The notes beneath the pieces were generated by a model. The model saw only the letters and a list, made by a program, of their open reading frames with translations, searched no databases and was not told the origin of the DNA. Shown here piece by piece: positions 19,366 through 28,035 of a stretch of DNA of 54,266 nucleotides (its first letter is position 1; every line of letters begins with the position of its first letter). Location of the stretch: the NCBI GenBank assembly GCA_030674455.1, contig JAUSGQ010000017.1:1-54266 (forward strand). Reading direction: 5' to 3'. The position numbers and the translations under genes are program-made. Source of the DNA: a bacterium. GTDB taxonomy: Bacteria; Patescibacteriota; Minisyncoccia; Phycocordibacterales; UBA2100.

Positions 19366-20577
19366 CTAGAATCCGGACGCGATATTGTATATAGGCAGGA
19401 GAACCGCGGAAAGGAGCACGCCGACGCCGAGCGCGAGCATCACTATCATGAGCGGCTCGATAAGACCGACCAGCGTATCTATTGAATTGTTGACTTCCCT
19501 GCGGTAAAACTTCGCCATCGTATCAAGAATGCTTCCCATATTTCCCGTTTCTTCGCCGATTTTTATCATTGCGACGACAATTCCGGGAATTTCTTTGTGC
19601 TTCCGGAATGCTTCCGATACCGGCAATCCTCCTTTCACATCGGCCGAGACTGACTTAAGAACGTTTTCGTAAACCGGGTCGCCCACCACCGTTCCCGTTA
19701 TCTCAATGCCGCGCAAAATCTGGATACCGCTCTTTAGCATAGTGGAAAGGTTGTCGGCAAGACGCGAGAGGAAGAGTTTTTGATAAACATTTCCGAGATA
19801 TGGTACCTTCATCCGAGCTTTTGAGAGCGCCACGCGCCCCGCATCTGTACGCGAATAGCGGACGACAAATATAGCCAGAAAAACAAGAAGAATTATTAAG
19901 AGCAAAATATATTTTGAAACAAATTCGCTCATCGCGATAACTATTTTCGTGTAGATGGGGATGTTTTGCCCGACATCGGCAAGCATTTTCGACAAATTCG
20001 GAATGACAAGAGTCATCATAAGTATCATCACTATGATGAATGTGGACATGACGAACGCGGGATAGATGAGCGCGTTGCGCGCCTTTTGGGTGATTTCATA
20101 ATTCCTGTCGAGGTAATCGGCAAGGAATGCGAACGTCTCATCAAGTTTCCCCGATTCCTCTCCCGCGCGGACCATGTTGACGTAAAACGGCGTGAATACA
20201 TCGCCATGATGCGAAAGCGCGGTGGAAATGGAGCTTCCGCTCTGTATATCATTCGCTATCGCATTCAACTTCTCCGCGAGCTTGGGAGTGCGCGCTTCGG
20301 ATGCCAAAAGCTGGAATGCGCGAAGTGCAGAAACCTGAGCTTCAAAAAGCGTCGTTATCTGGCGCGACAAAATGACGACATCGCTGTTTTTAACGCGGTC
20401 GAAGAATTCAATGCGCCCTCCAAATTTTGGCGCGGCTTTATCCGCAGACTCAATGTTGGATATGACCAACCCGCGGCGCTGGATGGCAACGATAGCAACG
20501 TCCAAATTTACTGCATCAATCGTGCCGGCCCGCTCGTTGCCCTCGGCATCCATCGCTGTGTAGGAGAAGACGCTCAT
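19366..20577 (-). CDS. pilC: Type IV pilus inner-membrane platform protein
   Basis: 403 residues. PilC/GspF is the membrane platform on which PilB and PilT act. It has two homologous cytoplasmic domains, each with the GspF pattern (VVILSRQITTLFEAQ, LSRLADNLSTMLKSGI), and three membrane segments (near 170-190, 215-240 and 375-398). Conserved motifs include MVRAGEESGKLDETF and IKIGEETGNMGSILD, plus VVNNSIDTLVGLIEPLMIVMLALGVG-like C-terminal residues. Length is normal. It lies downstream of pilT in the same direction, separated by a repeat-filled gap. Confidence 0.95.
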   Translation of the reverse strand: MSVFSYTAMDAEGNERAGTIDAVNLDVAIVAIQRRGLVISNIESADKAAPKFGGRIEFFDRVKNSDVVILSRQITTLFEAQVSALRAFQLLASEARTPKLAEKLNAIANDIQSGSSISTALSHHGDVFTPFYVNMVRAGEESGKLDETFAFLADYLDRNYEITQKARNALIYPAFVMSTFIIVMILMMTLVIPNLSKMLADVGQNIPIYTKIVIAMSEFVSKYILLLIILLVFLAIFVVRYSRTDAGRVALSKARMKVPYLGNVYQKLFLSRLADNLSTMLKSGIQILRGIEITGTVVGDPVYENVLKSVSADVKGGLPVSEAFRKHKEIPGIVVAMIKIGEETGNMGSILDTMAKFYRREVNNSIDTLVGLIEPLMIVMLALGVGVLLSAVLLPIYNIASGF

Positions 20578-20674
20578 AGGTGATAGGTTCCAGGTTTCAG
20601 GTTCCAGGTCAACAAGTCAGCGCGCAGTTTTAACCCTTCTTCCTGACACCTGACACCTGACACCTGACACCTGT
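20578..20674. repeat. CACCTGA tandem tract between pilT and pilC
   Basis: 20586-20610 has AGGTTCCAGGTTTCAGGTTCC, and 20643-20672 has CCTGACACCTGACACCTGACACC. The two halves are complementary in sense (CAGGT versus ACCTG) and could fold in the mRNA. Confidence 0.8.
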
Positions 20675-21742
20675 TCATAATAATTTTTGTAGCATATTCG
20701 GATTGAGAGAATTCTGGTATGCGCTTTCAACGGTGATTTCTCCGCGCGCGACTAATTCGGCAAGCGAGCGGTTCATGTCTATCATTCCCTCTTCGGAACT
20801 GGTCTCTATCACGGTATTCAGTTCATGCGTTCGTTTCTCGCGGATGAGATTAGAAACCGCTTTGTTGTTGATGAGGAGTTCGAATGCCGGCACGAGGCCT
20901 CCGGAAATGCGCGGGATGAGGCGCTGTGAGAAAATGCCAGCCATCGATGAGGCGAGCTGGAGACGGATTTGGTCTTGCTGTGAAGCCGGAAACGTATCAA
21001 TAATACGGTCAATCGTTTGCGCGGCGTTGTTGGTGTGAAGCGTAGAAAATACCAGGTGTCCGGTTTCGGCGGCGGTAACCGCAGCAACCATTGTTTCCGG
21101 CCCCCGCATTTCGCCCACCAGAAGCACATCGATATCTTGACGGAATGCGGACGCGAGCGCGGCGGGAAAATCTTTCGTGTCTATGCGCACTTCGCGCTGT
21201 TCAACGAGCGATAACTTCGGCTCGTAGATATATTCTATCGGGTCTTCGATCGTGACTATATGTTCCATTCTCTCCGTATTGATGAGCTCTATCATTGCGG
21301 CGAGCGTCGTGGTCTTTCCCTGGCCGACGGGGCCGACGACGATGAAGAAGCCCTGGGATTTTCTCGCAAAGGTCGTGAGTATTTCCGGCAGGTGCAGTTC
21401 GGCAATCGTGCTGATTTTTTTCGGAATGAGGCGCAGGGCGATAGAGACCGAACCGCGCTGGTAAAAAGCATTCCCGCGGAATCGGATTCCGTCGGACGTT
21501 TCGTATGCGAAGTCGATTTCCTGGTCTGACAAAAACTTCTTCTGGCGCTCCGCGCTCACCAGCTCCGCCAAAAATCCGAGCGTGTCTTCTTTTGTGAGTA
21601 CGGGCTCTTTGAGCATCGGCGAAAGATTTCCCGCAACGCGGATAGTCGGGTGGACTCCCACGGAAAAATGCGCATCAGATGCTCCCTCGTGTACCAGCAC
21701 GTTGATATACTTTTTTAGAAGAGAGGCGTAATCAGTTGCCAT
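20675..21742 (-). CDS. pilT: Twitching motility / pilus retraction ATPase
   Basis: 355 residues, typical PilT length. A hexameric ATPase that powers pilus retraction. The N-terminal PAS-like domain (SDAHFSVGVHPTIRVAG) is followed by Walker A at about 137-144 (GPVGQGKT), the Asp box (IEDPIEY), Walker B (DIDVLLVGEMRGPE) and the His box (GHLVFSTLHTNNAAQTI). The PilT-type AIRNLIRE motif appears as AVSNLIREKRTHELNTVI. Walker A reads GPVGQGK instead of the usual GPTGSGK, still within the GxxxxGK(S/T) rule. Its presence beside pilB implies a retractile pilus. Confidence 0.95.
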   Translation of the reverse strand: MATDYASLLKKYINVLVHEGASDAHFSVGVHPTIRVAGNLSPMLKEPVLTKEDTLGFLAELVSAERQKKFLSDQEIDFAYETSDGIRFRGNAFYQRGSVSIALRLIPKKISTIAELHLPEILTTFARKSQGFFIVVGPVGQGKTTTLAAMIELINTERMEHIVTIEDPIEYIYEPKLSLVEQREVRIDTKDFPAALASAFRQDIDVLLVGEMRGPETMVAAVTAAETGHLVFSTLHTNNAAQTIDRIIDTFPASQQDQIRLQLASSMAGIFSQRLIPRISGGLVPAFELLINNKAVSNLIREKRTHELNTVIETSSEEGMIDMNRSLAELVARGEITVESAYQNSLNPNMLQKLL

Positions 21743-21821
21743 AATTGTATTGTAACGTACTTCTTGAAAAGCAAGAGTGTGGGATTAGGATAAGTTTTTT
21801 AAATCGATAAGTTCCAAATAT

Positions 21822-21923
21822 CAATTTGCAATTTGCAAACAAAATCTCAAAAGCTAAGCTCCAAAAAACGAGCGGAGGTTTGTGTTTTGTGCATTTGGAA
21901 TTTTGTTTGCAAATTGCAAATTG
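21822..21923. repeat. Perfect 24-bp inverted repeat around a 54-bp loop
   Basis: 21822-21845 (CAATTTGCAATTTGCAAACA...) is exactly complementary to 21900-21923. The gap 21743-21956 contains nothing else. It lies between the response regulator and pilT. Confidence 0.85.
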
Positions 21924-21956
21924 GAGCTTGCAAATTACTTTATTGGGGCTTGCAAA

Positions 21957-22367
21957 TTAGGCTTTCCTCCTTTCGACTTCCTTCTTCACCGCGTCCACAA
22001 CTTCCGAAGGAATCATGCTCGCTTTGATGATAACGCGGTCTGCACCGAGCTCTATCATTTTGGATTTTGTTGCATCGTCGCTTTCGTTTGTGAGAGCGAT
22101 ACGCACCGCGCCCTTTCCGAGATTCTCTTCTCCGAGAGTTTTCAAAAGATAGAATCCGTCATGCTCGGGCATCACCACATCAAAGATTATCGCGTGCGGA
22201 TTGAATCCATCGCGGAGTACTTGCAGCGCATCGTCAACCGACAAACACGCGTGAGGGTTGCATCCGCTCGCGGCAAATTTCATGCAGTACATATCGACCA
22301 GAAACTTGTCATCATCCACTAACAAGATATTCAATTTCTCGTCCTTTGCTTCCATAATCGTAAACAT
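21957..22367 (-). CDS. Response regulator receiver protein (PilG/PilH-like)
   Basis: 136 residues if started at ATG 22367 (overlapping the pilB TAA) or 132 from ATG 22355. A single CheY-like receiver domain: acidic pocket VDDDKF, phosphoacceptor Asp in IIFDVVMPEHDG, Thr switch in ALTNES and Lys in VIIKASM. There is no output domain, so it probably acts by protein contact, as PilG/PilH do on pilus motors. It lies between pilB and pilT, which supports control of extension versus retraction. No histidine kinase is in the window. Confidence 0.85.
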   Translation of the reverse strand: MFTIMEAKDEKLNILLVDDDKFLVDMYCMKFAASGCNPHACLSVDDALQVLRDGFNPHAIIFDVVMPEHDGFYLLKTLGEENLGKGAVRIALTNESDDATKSKMIELGADRVIIKASMIPSEVVDAVKKEVERRKA

Positions 22368-24088
22368 TACACATCGGCTTCTTTCTCTTTGTCCCCCACT
22401 GTTTTAGAAGCGGGCGCTGTCTCCTCTTCATCTCCAGCGAGTAGCATGGAACTCAAACCGTTTACTTCGGAGTAAGGAATTAGTTTGTTGAATGCTTTCA
22501 CCATGGCATCCTCGCGCATCGTGAGCATTCCCTGCCCGCGCGCCGCAGCCCACAGGCGCGACTCGACCGGGTTATCGAGAATGATGCGTTCAAGTTCGCC
22601 GGACATTTCCAAAACTTCGAATACCGCCATTCTGCCGCGCATGCCCGTGGGGCACGTCGGCGTCCGTACGGCTTCATACACTTTGTTCGGAATTTTGAAC
22701 CGGTACTTCTCGGGCAGAGATTCCATTTGCACTTCCATACTTTTTTTATCGCTCGGCGAGAGCGTGGCCTCTTTGCCGCCGTCCTCGCAGAGCGTGCGCA
22801 CGAGCCTTTGCGCCATTGAAAGAACGAGCACCGGCGGAATAAGATACGGTTCCACGCCCATGTCTATAAGACGCTGTATCGTTCCCACCGCGTCGTTCGT
22901 GTGTATTGTCGAGAGCACGAGGTGGCCAGTGAGCGCGGCCTGGAAAGCGAGCTTTGCCGTTTCGGCGTCGCGGATTTCGCCGACCATGATTATGTCGGGG
23001 TCCTGCCGGAGAGTCGTGCGCAAGCCTGTAGCGAAACTATAGCCAATCTCGGGACGCACCTGCGATTGCGTTACGCCCTCCACGAAATATTCTATCGGGT
23101 CTTCAAGCGAGAGGACATTTTTGTGTTCTCTGTCAATCTCGCTAAGCATCGAGTAGAGCGTCGTTGATTTTCCCGAACCAGTAGGGCCTGAAATGAGTAC
23201 AAGCCCGTGCGGCTTTTTTATCGCTCTGCGTATCAGTTCAAGATTGCGCGGCGTGAGGCCGATATGGTCGAGAGCGATAAATCCCTGGTCGCGGTCAAGA
23301 ATACGCAACACCACTTTCTCGCCGTAGTACGAAGGAAACGTGGAGACGCGGAAGTCTATCTGCCGCCCGTCGATGGAAGCGGAGAAACGGCCGTCCTGCG
23401 GTTTTCGCTGTTCGTCCAATCGGATGGAAGCGAGAACTTTGACGCGCGCGACGAGCGAACGCTGCGCTGAGGCCGGCAATATCACGCTCGTGTGCAGCTC
23501 GCCGTCGACTCGGTATCGGACGCGCACTCCCTTGGGGAGAGGCTCTATATGCACATCCGAAGCTTTTCCGTCGATCGCATAACGAAGAATAGTGGAAACA
23601 ATTTTTATAGTGGGTGCGTCTTCTTGTATATTGAGTTGCTCTGTCGAACTTTCATTCCCTTTTATCGACGGGTCTTCGAGGTCAAGAGATGTCGTCTCAT
23701 ATTGATTTTGTGCGGTTCGCGCCTTCTGCTCGCTTTCCAAATCGGAAATCGCACGGTCGACTTCGCCTCCCAATCCGCGGTACATCTTCATCACGCGCCC
23801 GAAATCTTCCTCGGACACCTGAAAAATCTTGAACGGCATTCCCGTATTGCGCGAGATAAAATTAAGCGCATCCACTCCGTTCAAATTATCGGGGTCGACC
23901 ATGCCGACTTCCAGAACTCCGTCTTCTACCGCGAGCGGCACTAGCTTGTAGTGTTCGGCAGATTCTTCGGGAATATGCCGCAAAACGTCGTACGCGACTT
24001 TTTTGTCTCCGAGGGTCCGTAGCGGCGCTTTTGTTTGCGCGTTAGCTGCGGAAATGGAGGCGTTATCCGCTTCTGCTATGTCTATCAT
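22367..24088 (-). CDS. pilB: Type IV pilus extension ATPase
   Basis: 573 residues. PilB/GspE hexamers polymerise pilin. The N-terminal domain (about 20-130, DVLRHIPEESAEHYKLVPL) precedes the motor: PTIKIVSTILRYAI, SDVHIEPLPKGVRVRYRVDG, Walker A GPTGSGKSTT, Asp box SLEDPIEYFVEGVTQSQV, Walker B DIIMVGEIRDAETA and His box GHLVLSTIHTNDAVG. The C-terminal zinc motif is degraded: of the usual four Cys only LCEDGG and PTCPTGMRGR remain. The gene follows the PilP-like gene with a short gap. Confidence 0.95.
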   Translation of the reverse strand: MIDIAEADNASISAANAQTKAPLRTLGDKKVAYDVLRHIPEESAEHYKLVPLAVEDGVLEVGMVDPDNLNGVDALNFISRNTGMPFKIFQVSEEDFGRVMKMYRGLGGEVDRAISDLESEQKARTAQNQYETTSLDLEDPSIKGNESSTEQLNIQEDAPTIKIVSTILRYAIDGKASDVHIEPLPKGVRVRYRVDGELHTSVILPASAQRSLVARVKVLASIRLDEQRKPQDGRFSASIDGRQIDFRVSTFPSYYGEKVVLRILDRDQGFIALDHIGLTPRNLELIRRAIKKPHGLVLISGPTGSGKSTTLYSMLSEIDREHKNVLSLEDPIEYFVEGVTQSQVRPEIGYSFATGLRTTLRQDPDIIMVGEIRDAETAKLAFQAALTGHLVLSTIHTNDAVGTIQRLIDMGVEPYLIPPVLVLSMAQRLVRTLCEDGGKEATLSPSDKKSMEVQMESLPEKYRFKIPNKVYEAVRTPTCPTGMRGRMAVFEVLEMSGELERIILDNPVESRLWAAARGQGMLTMREDAMVKAFNKLIPYSEVNGLSSMLLAGDEEETAPASKTVGDKEKEADV

Positions 24089-24105
24089 AATAGCCTCCGA
24101 TTATT

Positions 24106-24480
24106 TCAATTCACCGGATTAAAAAGGGAACTCGATTTATCGGCCGTCACGGAAGAAGCCGCACCAGCCCGGACGGAAGCTGAAAGCGGAGCGAACGGGT
24201 CTGCACGTCCCACCGGCTCTTGCGTGATTTCGGTACTGAAATCCTGCAGTCCGCGGAAAACGTTGGAGGAAAATATCGTGCCGGAGAGATCGACCGACCG
24301 CAGTATGAGAAGCGTTTGGACGATGTCTTGGTCTTCGGCGCTCACGGCGCCGGTCGCGCCCTCGGTTCCAAGCACGGTGCTGGAAGAAGAGCTGCCTGAA
24401 AACCCGTACCATATGGCAACGGCGATAATGACGGCCGCAGCCGCCATGACGAGTTTGTTGTTTGAGAAAATATTCATCAT
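24106..24480 (-). CDS. Short PilP-like membrane protein
   Basis: 124 residues. One N-terminal transmembrane helix (LVMAAAAVIIAVAIWYGF) is followed by a low-complexity Ser/Gly linker, an amphipathic segment (IVQTLLILRSVDLSGTIFSS) and GRADPFAPL. GR(x)DPFxP is the hallmark of PilP N-termini, which bind the PilN/PilO periplasmic dimer. The beta domain of lipoprotein PilP is absent, as expected for a cell without a PilQ outer-membrane secretin. Position directly after pilO matches pilP. The assignment rests on one motif, topology and synteny. Confidence 0.6.
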   Translation of the reverse strand: MMNIFSNNKLVMAAAAVIIAVAIWYGFSGSSSSSTVLGTEGATGAVSAEDQDIVQTLLILRSVDLSGTIFSSNVFRGLQDFSTEITQEPVGRADPFAPLSASVRAGAASSVTADKSSSLFNPVN

Positions 24481-24503
24481 ATGACTAAAGATGCAGGCAG
24501 CGA

Positions 24504-25115
24504 TTACCGCAGCCAGTACGTTCTAAGAGTAACATCGTACTTGTAGGAATATTCCGCTTGCCGAGAAGCCGTTCCGGCCTTGCCCGAGGCGCTCGCGGTA
24601 CTCGCGCTTTGCGCATCTGGAGAAATCGATAGGGAAACCATGTCGACTATGCGCAAGCTCGACTCAAGACTCTCCATGAATCTGATAAAATTCGAATACG
24701 TGCCGTGCGTGGAAAATTTCAGCGTCAGCGAATCATAATTCTGCTTTCCGGAACCCAGCGAACCTATTACTGTTTTCCCGGCATCCTCGCTCGCCGACCT
24801 GCTGATGACGACATTTTGTACTGCCATTCCGAATGTACCCGCCAAACGGTCAAGGTCGAGGATAAGGCGGACGTTGTCGACATGGTCTGGCAGAAGTTTG
24901 TGAAGCCGCGCCAAGTCTCCCTTGTCGAAAGCGTTGAATTTGGAGAGCAGAGTGTCTTGCAATGTCTTTAGCTCGCCGGCTTTTTGCAGCGCCTGGTTGC
25001 GCTCCTCTATCACCTGCTGGAGTTCCTGCGTCTTGCCGTATGTCGGTTCCGTATACATAAAGAACGCCGCACCCGCGAGCGCAAGACTGACTATGGAAAT
25101 AATAATTTTAATCAT
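24504..25115 (-). CDS. pilO: Type IV pilus assembly protein PilO
   Basis: 203 residues. One N-terminal transmembrane helix, a coiled coil (about 28-65, LQQVIEERNQALQKAGELKTL) and a ferredoxin-like extracytoplasmic domain (SLTLKFSTHGTYSNFIRFMESLESSLRIVDM-type sequence, about 130-165). PilO pairs with PilN and aligns the pilus machine. It starts 3 nt after the pilN stop. The C-terminal segment carries a Ser/Ala-rich insertion (SASTASASGKAGTASR) before the last strand YKYDVTLRTYW. Confidence 0.88.
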   Translation of the reverse strand: MIKIIISIVSLALAGAAFFMYTEPTYGKTQELQQVIEERNQALQKAGELKTLQDTLLSKFNAFDKGDLARLHKLLPDHVDNVRLILDLDRLAGTFGMAVQNVVISRSASEDAGKTVIGSLGSGKQNYDSLTLKFSTHGTYSNFIRFMESLESSLRIVDMVSLSISPDAQSASTASASGKAGTASRQAEYSYKYDVTLRTYWLR

Positions 25116-25118
25116 GGG

Positions 25119-25781
25119 TTATTGTTGCTGATTCGACGGCTGTGCCGGAGAAGATTGGGGCTGCGAAGGCGCGAGCGTAGGCGCGGCGTTATTTCCTGCC
25201 GCGACCTGCGAATAGCGTATGGATGGCGCATTCACGATACCGGAGAAACTGAAGCGGACGCCGTCGAGCTGCCGGTTGATATTGGAAAAAATGGGACTCG
25301 TAATAATGCCGACTTTGCTGAAATAGTCGGCTTGCAGAGCGATTGAATTCACGCTCTCCGCGATGCCGTCCATTTTTATGGTCATGCCATCTTCGTTTCC
25401 GGTCTCAAAATCAAGAGAGCGGAAAGACACCGTCTTCAAGGTATTCGCTTCCAGCATGTGGAAAAAGACAGAGGGCGCGATGTGACTGCCGAGGATTGTG
25501 TCCGCATCCCGCATCCTGTCATCGAGGCGAGAAAACTCCTCTATAAGCGCGGGGTCAAACTGCGCCTTGGCAATCTTCAGCTGATTGATTTTGCTCGCGC
25601 TGCTTTGATCTAAATATTGCTGATACAGAAAGACACCCGCCGCGAGAACTAGAGAAGCGACAAGAAGGACCACCGATACCAGTACGACAAGGTCGAGAAG
25701 AGAGCCCTCGCGTACGCGCTCAGCACTGGCCGGCTGCGAAACATCATGCGGTATGAAAGAATTTTTTATTCCTGTTTCCAT
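25119..25781 (-). CDS. pilN: Type IV pilus assembly protein PilN
   Basis: 220 residues. A cytoplasmic N-terminus, a transmembrane helix (LDLVVLVSVVLLVASLVLAAGVFLY), a coiled-coil region and a ferredoxin-like domain (KTVSFRSLDFE, DGMTIKMDGIAESVNSIALQ). The usual N-terminal PilM-binding INLLP-type motif is not obvious; IPHDVSQPAS may take its place. The C-terminal tail is Gln/Pro/Ser-rich (SQPQSSPAQPSNQQQ). It lies between pilM and pilO, the invariant order of this operon. Confidence 0.85.
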   Translation of the reverse strand: METGIKNSFIPHDVSQPASAERVREGSLLDLVVLVSVVLLVASLVLAAGVFLYQQYLDQSSASKINQLKIAKAQFDPALIEEFSRLDDRMRDADTILGSHIAPSVFFHMLEANTLKTVSFRSLDFETGNEDGMTIKMDGIAESVNSIALQADYFSKVGIITSPIFSNINRQLDGVRFSFSGIVNAPSIRYSQVAAGNNAAPTLAPSQPQSSPAQPSNQQQ

Positions 25782-25806
25782 GTTAGAGATTCTTAGCGAG
25801 TGTAAC

Positions 25807-25921
25807 GAGCTTAGAAGCTCTTACACCCAGCACCTTTAATGATAACTGCTCTGCGTACACAGAGAAGTTTCTTGGAAAATTCTTGATATGAATGGTCATA
25901 TTTTCGTAAAAGGTGCTGGGT
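25807..25921. repeat. CCAGCACC-family inverted repeat with long loop
   Basis: ACCCAGCACCTTT (25825-25837) pairs with AAAGGTGCTGGGT (25909-25921) across a 71-bp loop, and GAGCTTAGAAGCTC lies beside it (25807-25820). Two compact copies of the family exist elsewhere, so this one seems to have acquired an insertion in its loop. Confidence 0.8.
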
Positions 25922-25947
25922 AAAGCAAAATATATTCCCTTCGGTCG

Positions 25948-27099
25948 TTATTTTGACTTTAGATTCCTGAGCGCAAGACCGACTGCAACCGAAAACCCCG
26001 GGCCAATCTGCTGTAGAACGTCTCTAAGAAACGCGGGCGCCTCCGCATGGGAAAAAGGATTCGCAACTTCCACATCCGCATGCAGAGTCTGCTTGGCGTA
26101 CTCCGAGATGCCGGGGAGCGATGCCCCTCCGCCGGTTAAGAGAACATGCGATACGTTTTTGTTGTATCGCTGTCCGTAGCTTAATAATACTCTGTCAACC
26201 TCGGAAAACACACGAGTGAGTGTTGATAACAATGCTGTCTTGATTTTGTCGTTCTCGTCGGTACTGTATGCGCTTGAAACAACAAGTCCGATTTCCCTTT
26301 TCACACGTTCCGCTTTTTCAAATTCCCAGGTGAGCGAGCGGGCAAGCGTCTCCGTCATGTTCTGGCCGCCCGACGTCAAAAGGTGCGTGAGGCGGACAAC
26401 GCCGCGCTCTACGATATACATCTTCGTCGTGGCGGCTCCGAGGTCAACGACCAAAACGGGAGCCGAGCCATGCCCGAGTGAAGAGCGGGTCGCACTGAAA
26501 ATTTCTATTTCGTAGAAATTGACGGTAAGGCCGGTCGTCTCCGCCACATTCTGGTAATCTCGGAGAATGTCGTTGTGTATGGCGACGAGCAAAATTTCCT
26601 GCATTTTCGCGTGTACCGGTTTTGGCGCTTCAATCTGGTCAAACGCGCTCTCCATCTGTTCTTCATGAGGTATGGCAAACCAGTCAAGAGTAACTTCCGA
26701 AATGGGAAGCGGGATATATTTGCGCGCTTCTATCGGAACCATTCTTTTTAACGAATCTTTGTCCACTTTAGGCATTTCGAGCACCGAAACAAGGCTCGCT
26801 GAAAACGGAATGGAGAGCCCTCCGGTACGACCTGTAACATTCGCTTCGCGCATGAGGTCTGAAAGCGCTTCAGAAATTTTCTCCGGCGTGAGTTTTACGG
26901 CTTTTCCGATTGCGACGCCTCCATACGGCCCCAAGGAAATTTCTCCGTATGTCTCAAGCACCGCTGTCCCGCGCGATGCGCGCAATTGAACGACTTTCGC
27001 GGACGATGCGCCGATGTCTATTCCCAAAATACTTCCATCCGCTTTTCCGCCGAGCGCAGAGCTGAAGAATTTTGAGATATTGCCGAGGGAGAAAGACAT
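25948..27099 (-). CDS. pilM: Type IV pilus assembly protein PilM (actin-like ATPase)
   Basis: 383 residues. An actin/FtsA-fold cytoplasmic protein that binds PilN and nucleotide. Visible motifs: phosphate-1 ILGIDIGASSAKVVQL, phosphate-2 VLVVDLGAATTKMYIV and adenosine-binding VLLTGGGASLPGI. DSLKRMVPIEARKYIPLPI is the characteristic PilM segment. It is the first gene of the leftward pilus operon; the 270 bp upstream is full of repeats and must contain the operon promoter. Confidence 0.95.
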   Translation of the reverse strand: MSFSLGNISKFFSSALGGKADGSILGIDIGASSAKVVQLRASRGTAVLETYGEISLGPYGGVAIGKAVKLTPEKISEALSDLMREANVTGRTGGLSIPFSASLVSVLEMPKVDKDSLKRMVPIEARKYIPLPISEVTLDWFAIPHEEQMESAFDQIEAPKPVHAKMQEILLVAIHNDILRDYQNVAETTGLTVNFYEIEIFSATRSSLGHGSAPVLVVDLGAATTKMYIVERGVVRLTHLLTSGGQNMTETLARSLTWEFEKAERVKREIGLVVSSAYSTDENDKIKTALLSTLTRVFSEVDRVLLSYGQRYNKNVSHVLLTGGGASLPGISEYAKQTLHADVEVANPFSHAEAPAFLRDVLQQIGPGFSVAVGLALRNLKSK

Positions 27100-27369
27100 A
27101 AACTAGTTAGTAGTTAGTAGTCTGTAGTTAGTAGTTCGTAGTTTTCCGAGGTGACTCCTTGGCATTTGCAAGGTGTCTCCTCGGAAATTCGCAACTGACC
27201 CCGAGGTGAGTCCTTGGCTTTTAAAGGTCTCTCCTCGGGAACCCACTCCGCAAGTGCCTGCAAAAGATGTCATATCTAGTACTATTTTCTACCGACTGTG
27301 CCATGAATTGTATCATGGAAAAACCGCACGCTTGGCGCGTGGATAAAAAGATTGCGTGTGGATTTGTCC
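27100..27369. repeat. Gene-free region with TAGTTAGTAG tract and two AGGAGTCACC-family palindromes
   Basis: 27103-27141 has TAGTTAGTAGTTAGTAGTC-type units. 27147-27183 is an inverted repeat of CCGAGGTGACTCCTTG with CAAGGTGTCTCCTCGG. 27200-27238 is a second, similar one. It lies upstream of pilM. No promoter can be assigned with confidence. Confidence 0.75.
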
Positions 27370-27855
27370 TCAAATCTCACTTACCATTTTTTTGGCCGCG
27401 TCCTCATTAATCTTAGCTTGATACATTGTTCCCGCCTTTTCAAACGCCTCAAAAAGCGATTTAACGGGAAACTGCTTCAGAAATTCATTCGCTGCAAAAT
27501 CTTTCATCTGTATCCACTGGGCATCCTTCTTATTTCTCTCCCTCTTCTCAATATTAGGACCACGGTCTGTAAATAATATTTTTACATCATTGTCTATGGT
27601 TGCCATTCTGCATTCATTACCCTGAAACGAAATTGAGATTATCCTATTTAGATTCTCGGGAGTTATAGGTATTTTCCTACCAATTGCCTCTCTTCTAAAG
27701 TTCTCGAGTCCTGCATCATTTATTTCCGCACCTGTGGCTTCCGCCAGGGGATTTTCACCTGACACGCCCCTCAGACGCCTGTATCGGTCTTTCAATCCTC
27801 TATTTTTTTCTTCATCTTCCGGCGAAAGATGCGACTTGAGTTCTTCAGAAGCCAT
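27370..27855 (-). CDS. Hypothetical soluble protein
   Basis: 161 residues, no signal peptide or membrane segment. The N-terminal third is charged (SPEDEEKNRGLKDRYRRLR). The centre has a beta-strand pattern (RIISISFQGNECRMATIDNDVKILF) and the C-terminus is helical (EFLKQFPVKSLFEAFEKAGTMYQAKI). I do not recognise the family. ATG 27855 is preceded by GGAT at weak ribosome-binding distance. A run of nine G residues lies 36 nt upstream on its coding strand and might vary in length. Confidence 0.55.
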   Translation of the reverse strand: MASEELKSHLSPEDEEKNRGLKDRYRRLRGVSGENPLAEATGAEINDAGLENFRREAIGRKIPITPENLNRIISISFQGNECRMATIDNDVKILFTDRGPNIEKRERNKKDAQWIQMKDFAANEFLKQFPVKSLFEAFEKAGTMYQAKINEDAAKKMVSEI

Positions 27856-27890
27856 AGGATTAAATTGTTACGGATATGTGCCAAGAATAG

Positions 27891-27899
27891 CCCCCCCCC
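27891..27899. repeat. Homopolymer C9 (G9 on the minus strand)
   Basis: It lies in the intergenic space between the hypothetical gene and the RAYT region, upstream of the former. Confidence 0.9.
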
Positions 27900-27930
27900 G
27901 CATCCTGTCAACGCAGCTAAGTGGATAACA

Positions 27931-27955
27931 AAATTGGACACCCGATGTCCAATTT
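27931..27955. repeat. TTGGACAC-family palindrome, copy 1 (upstream of RAYT)
   Basis: 25 bp, arms AAATTGGACA / TGTCCAATTT, centre CCCGA. It has one centre difference from the other three copies, which keep GTGTCC intact. Confidence 0.9.
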
Positions 27956-27995
27956 CAGTTGGGGTCACTTATTTATCGAGCTTATCCACAGTTCC

Positions 27996-28020
27996 AAATT
28001 GGACACGCCGTGTCCAATTT
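27996..28020. repeat. TTGGACAC-family palindrome, copy 2 (upstream of RAYT)
   Basis: 25 bp, arms AAATTGGACAC / GTGTCCAATTT, centre GCC. It ends 15 bp before the transposase ATG and lies 65 bp from copy 1, like a paired REP unit. Confidence 0.9.
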
Positions 28021-28035
28021 GATATCGTTTGGTCT

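Noticed and set aside
22485-23042. 185-codon plus-strand frame inside pilB
   Set aside because: It is antisense to the conserved ATPase core; its composition follows the third codon position of pilB.
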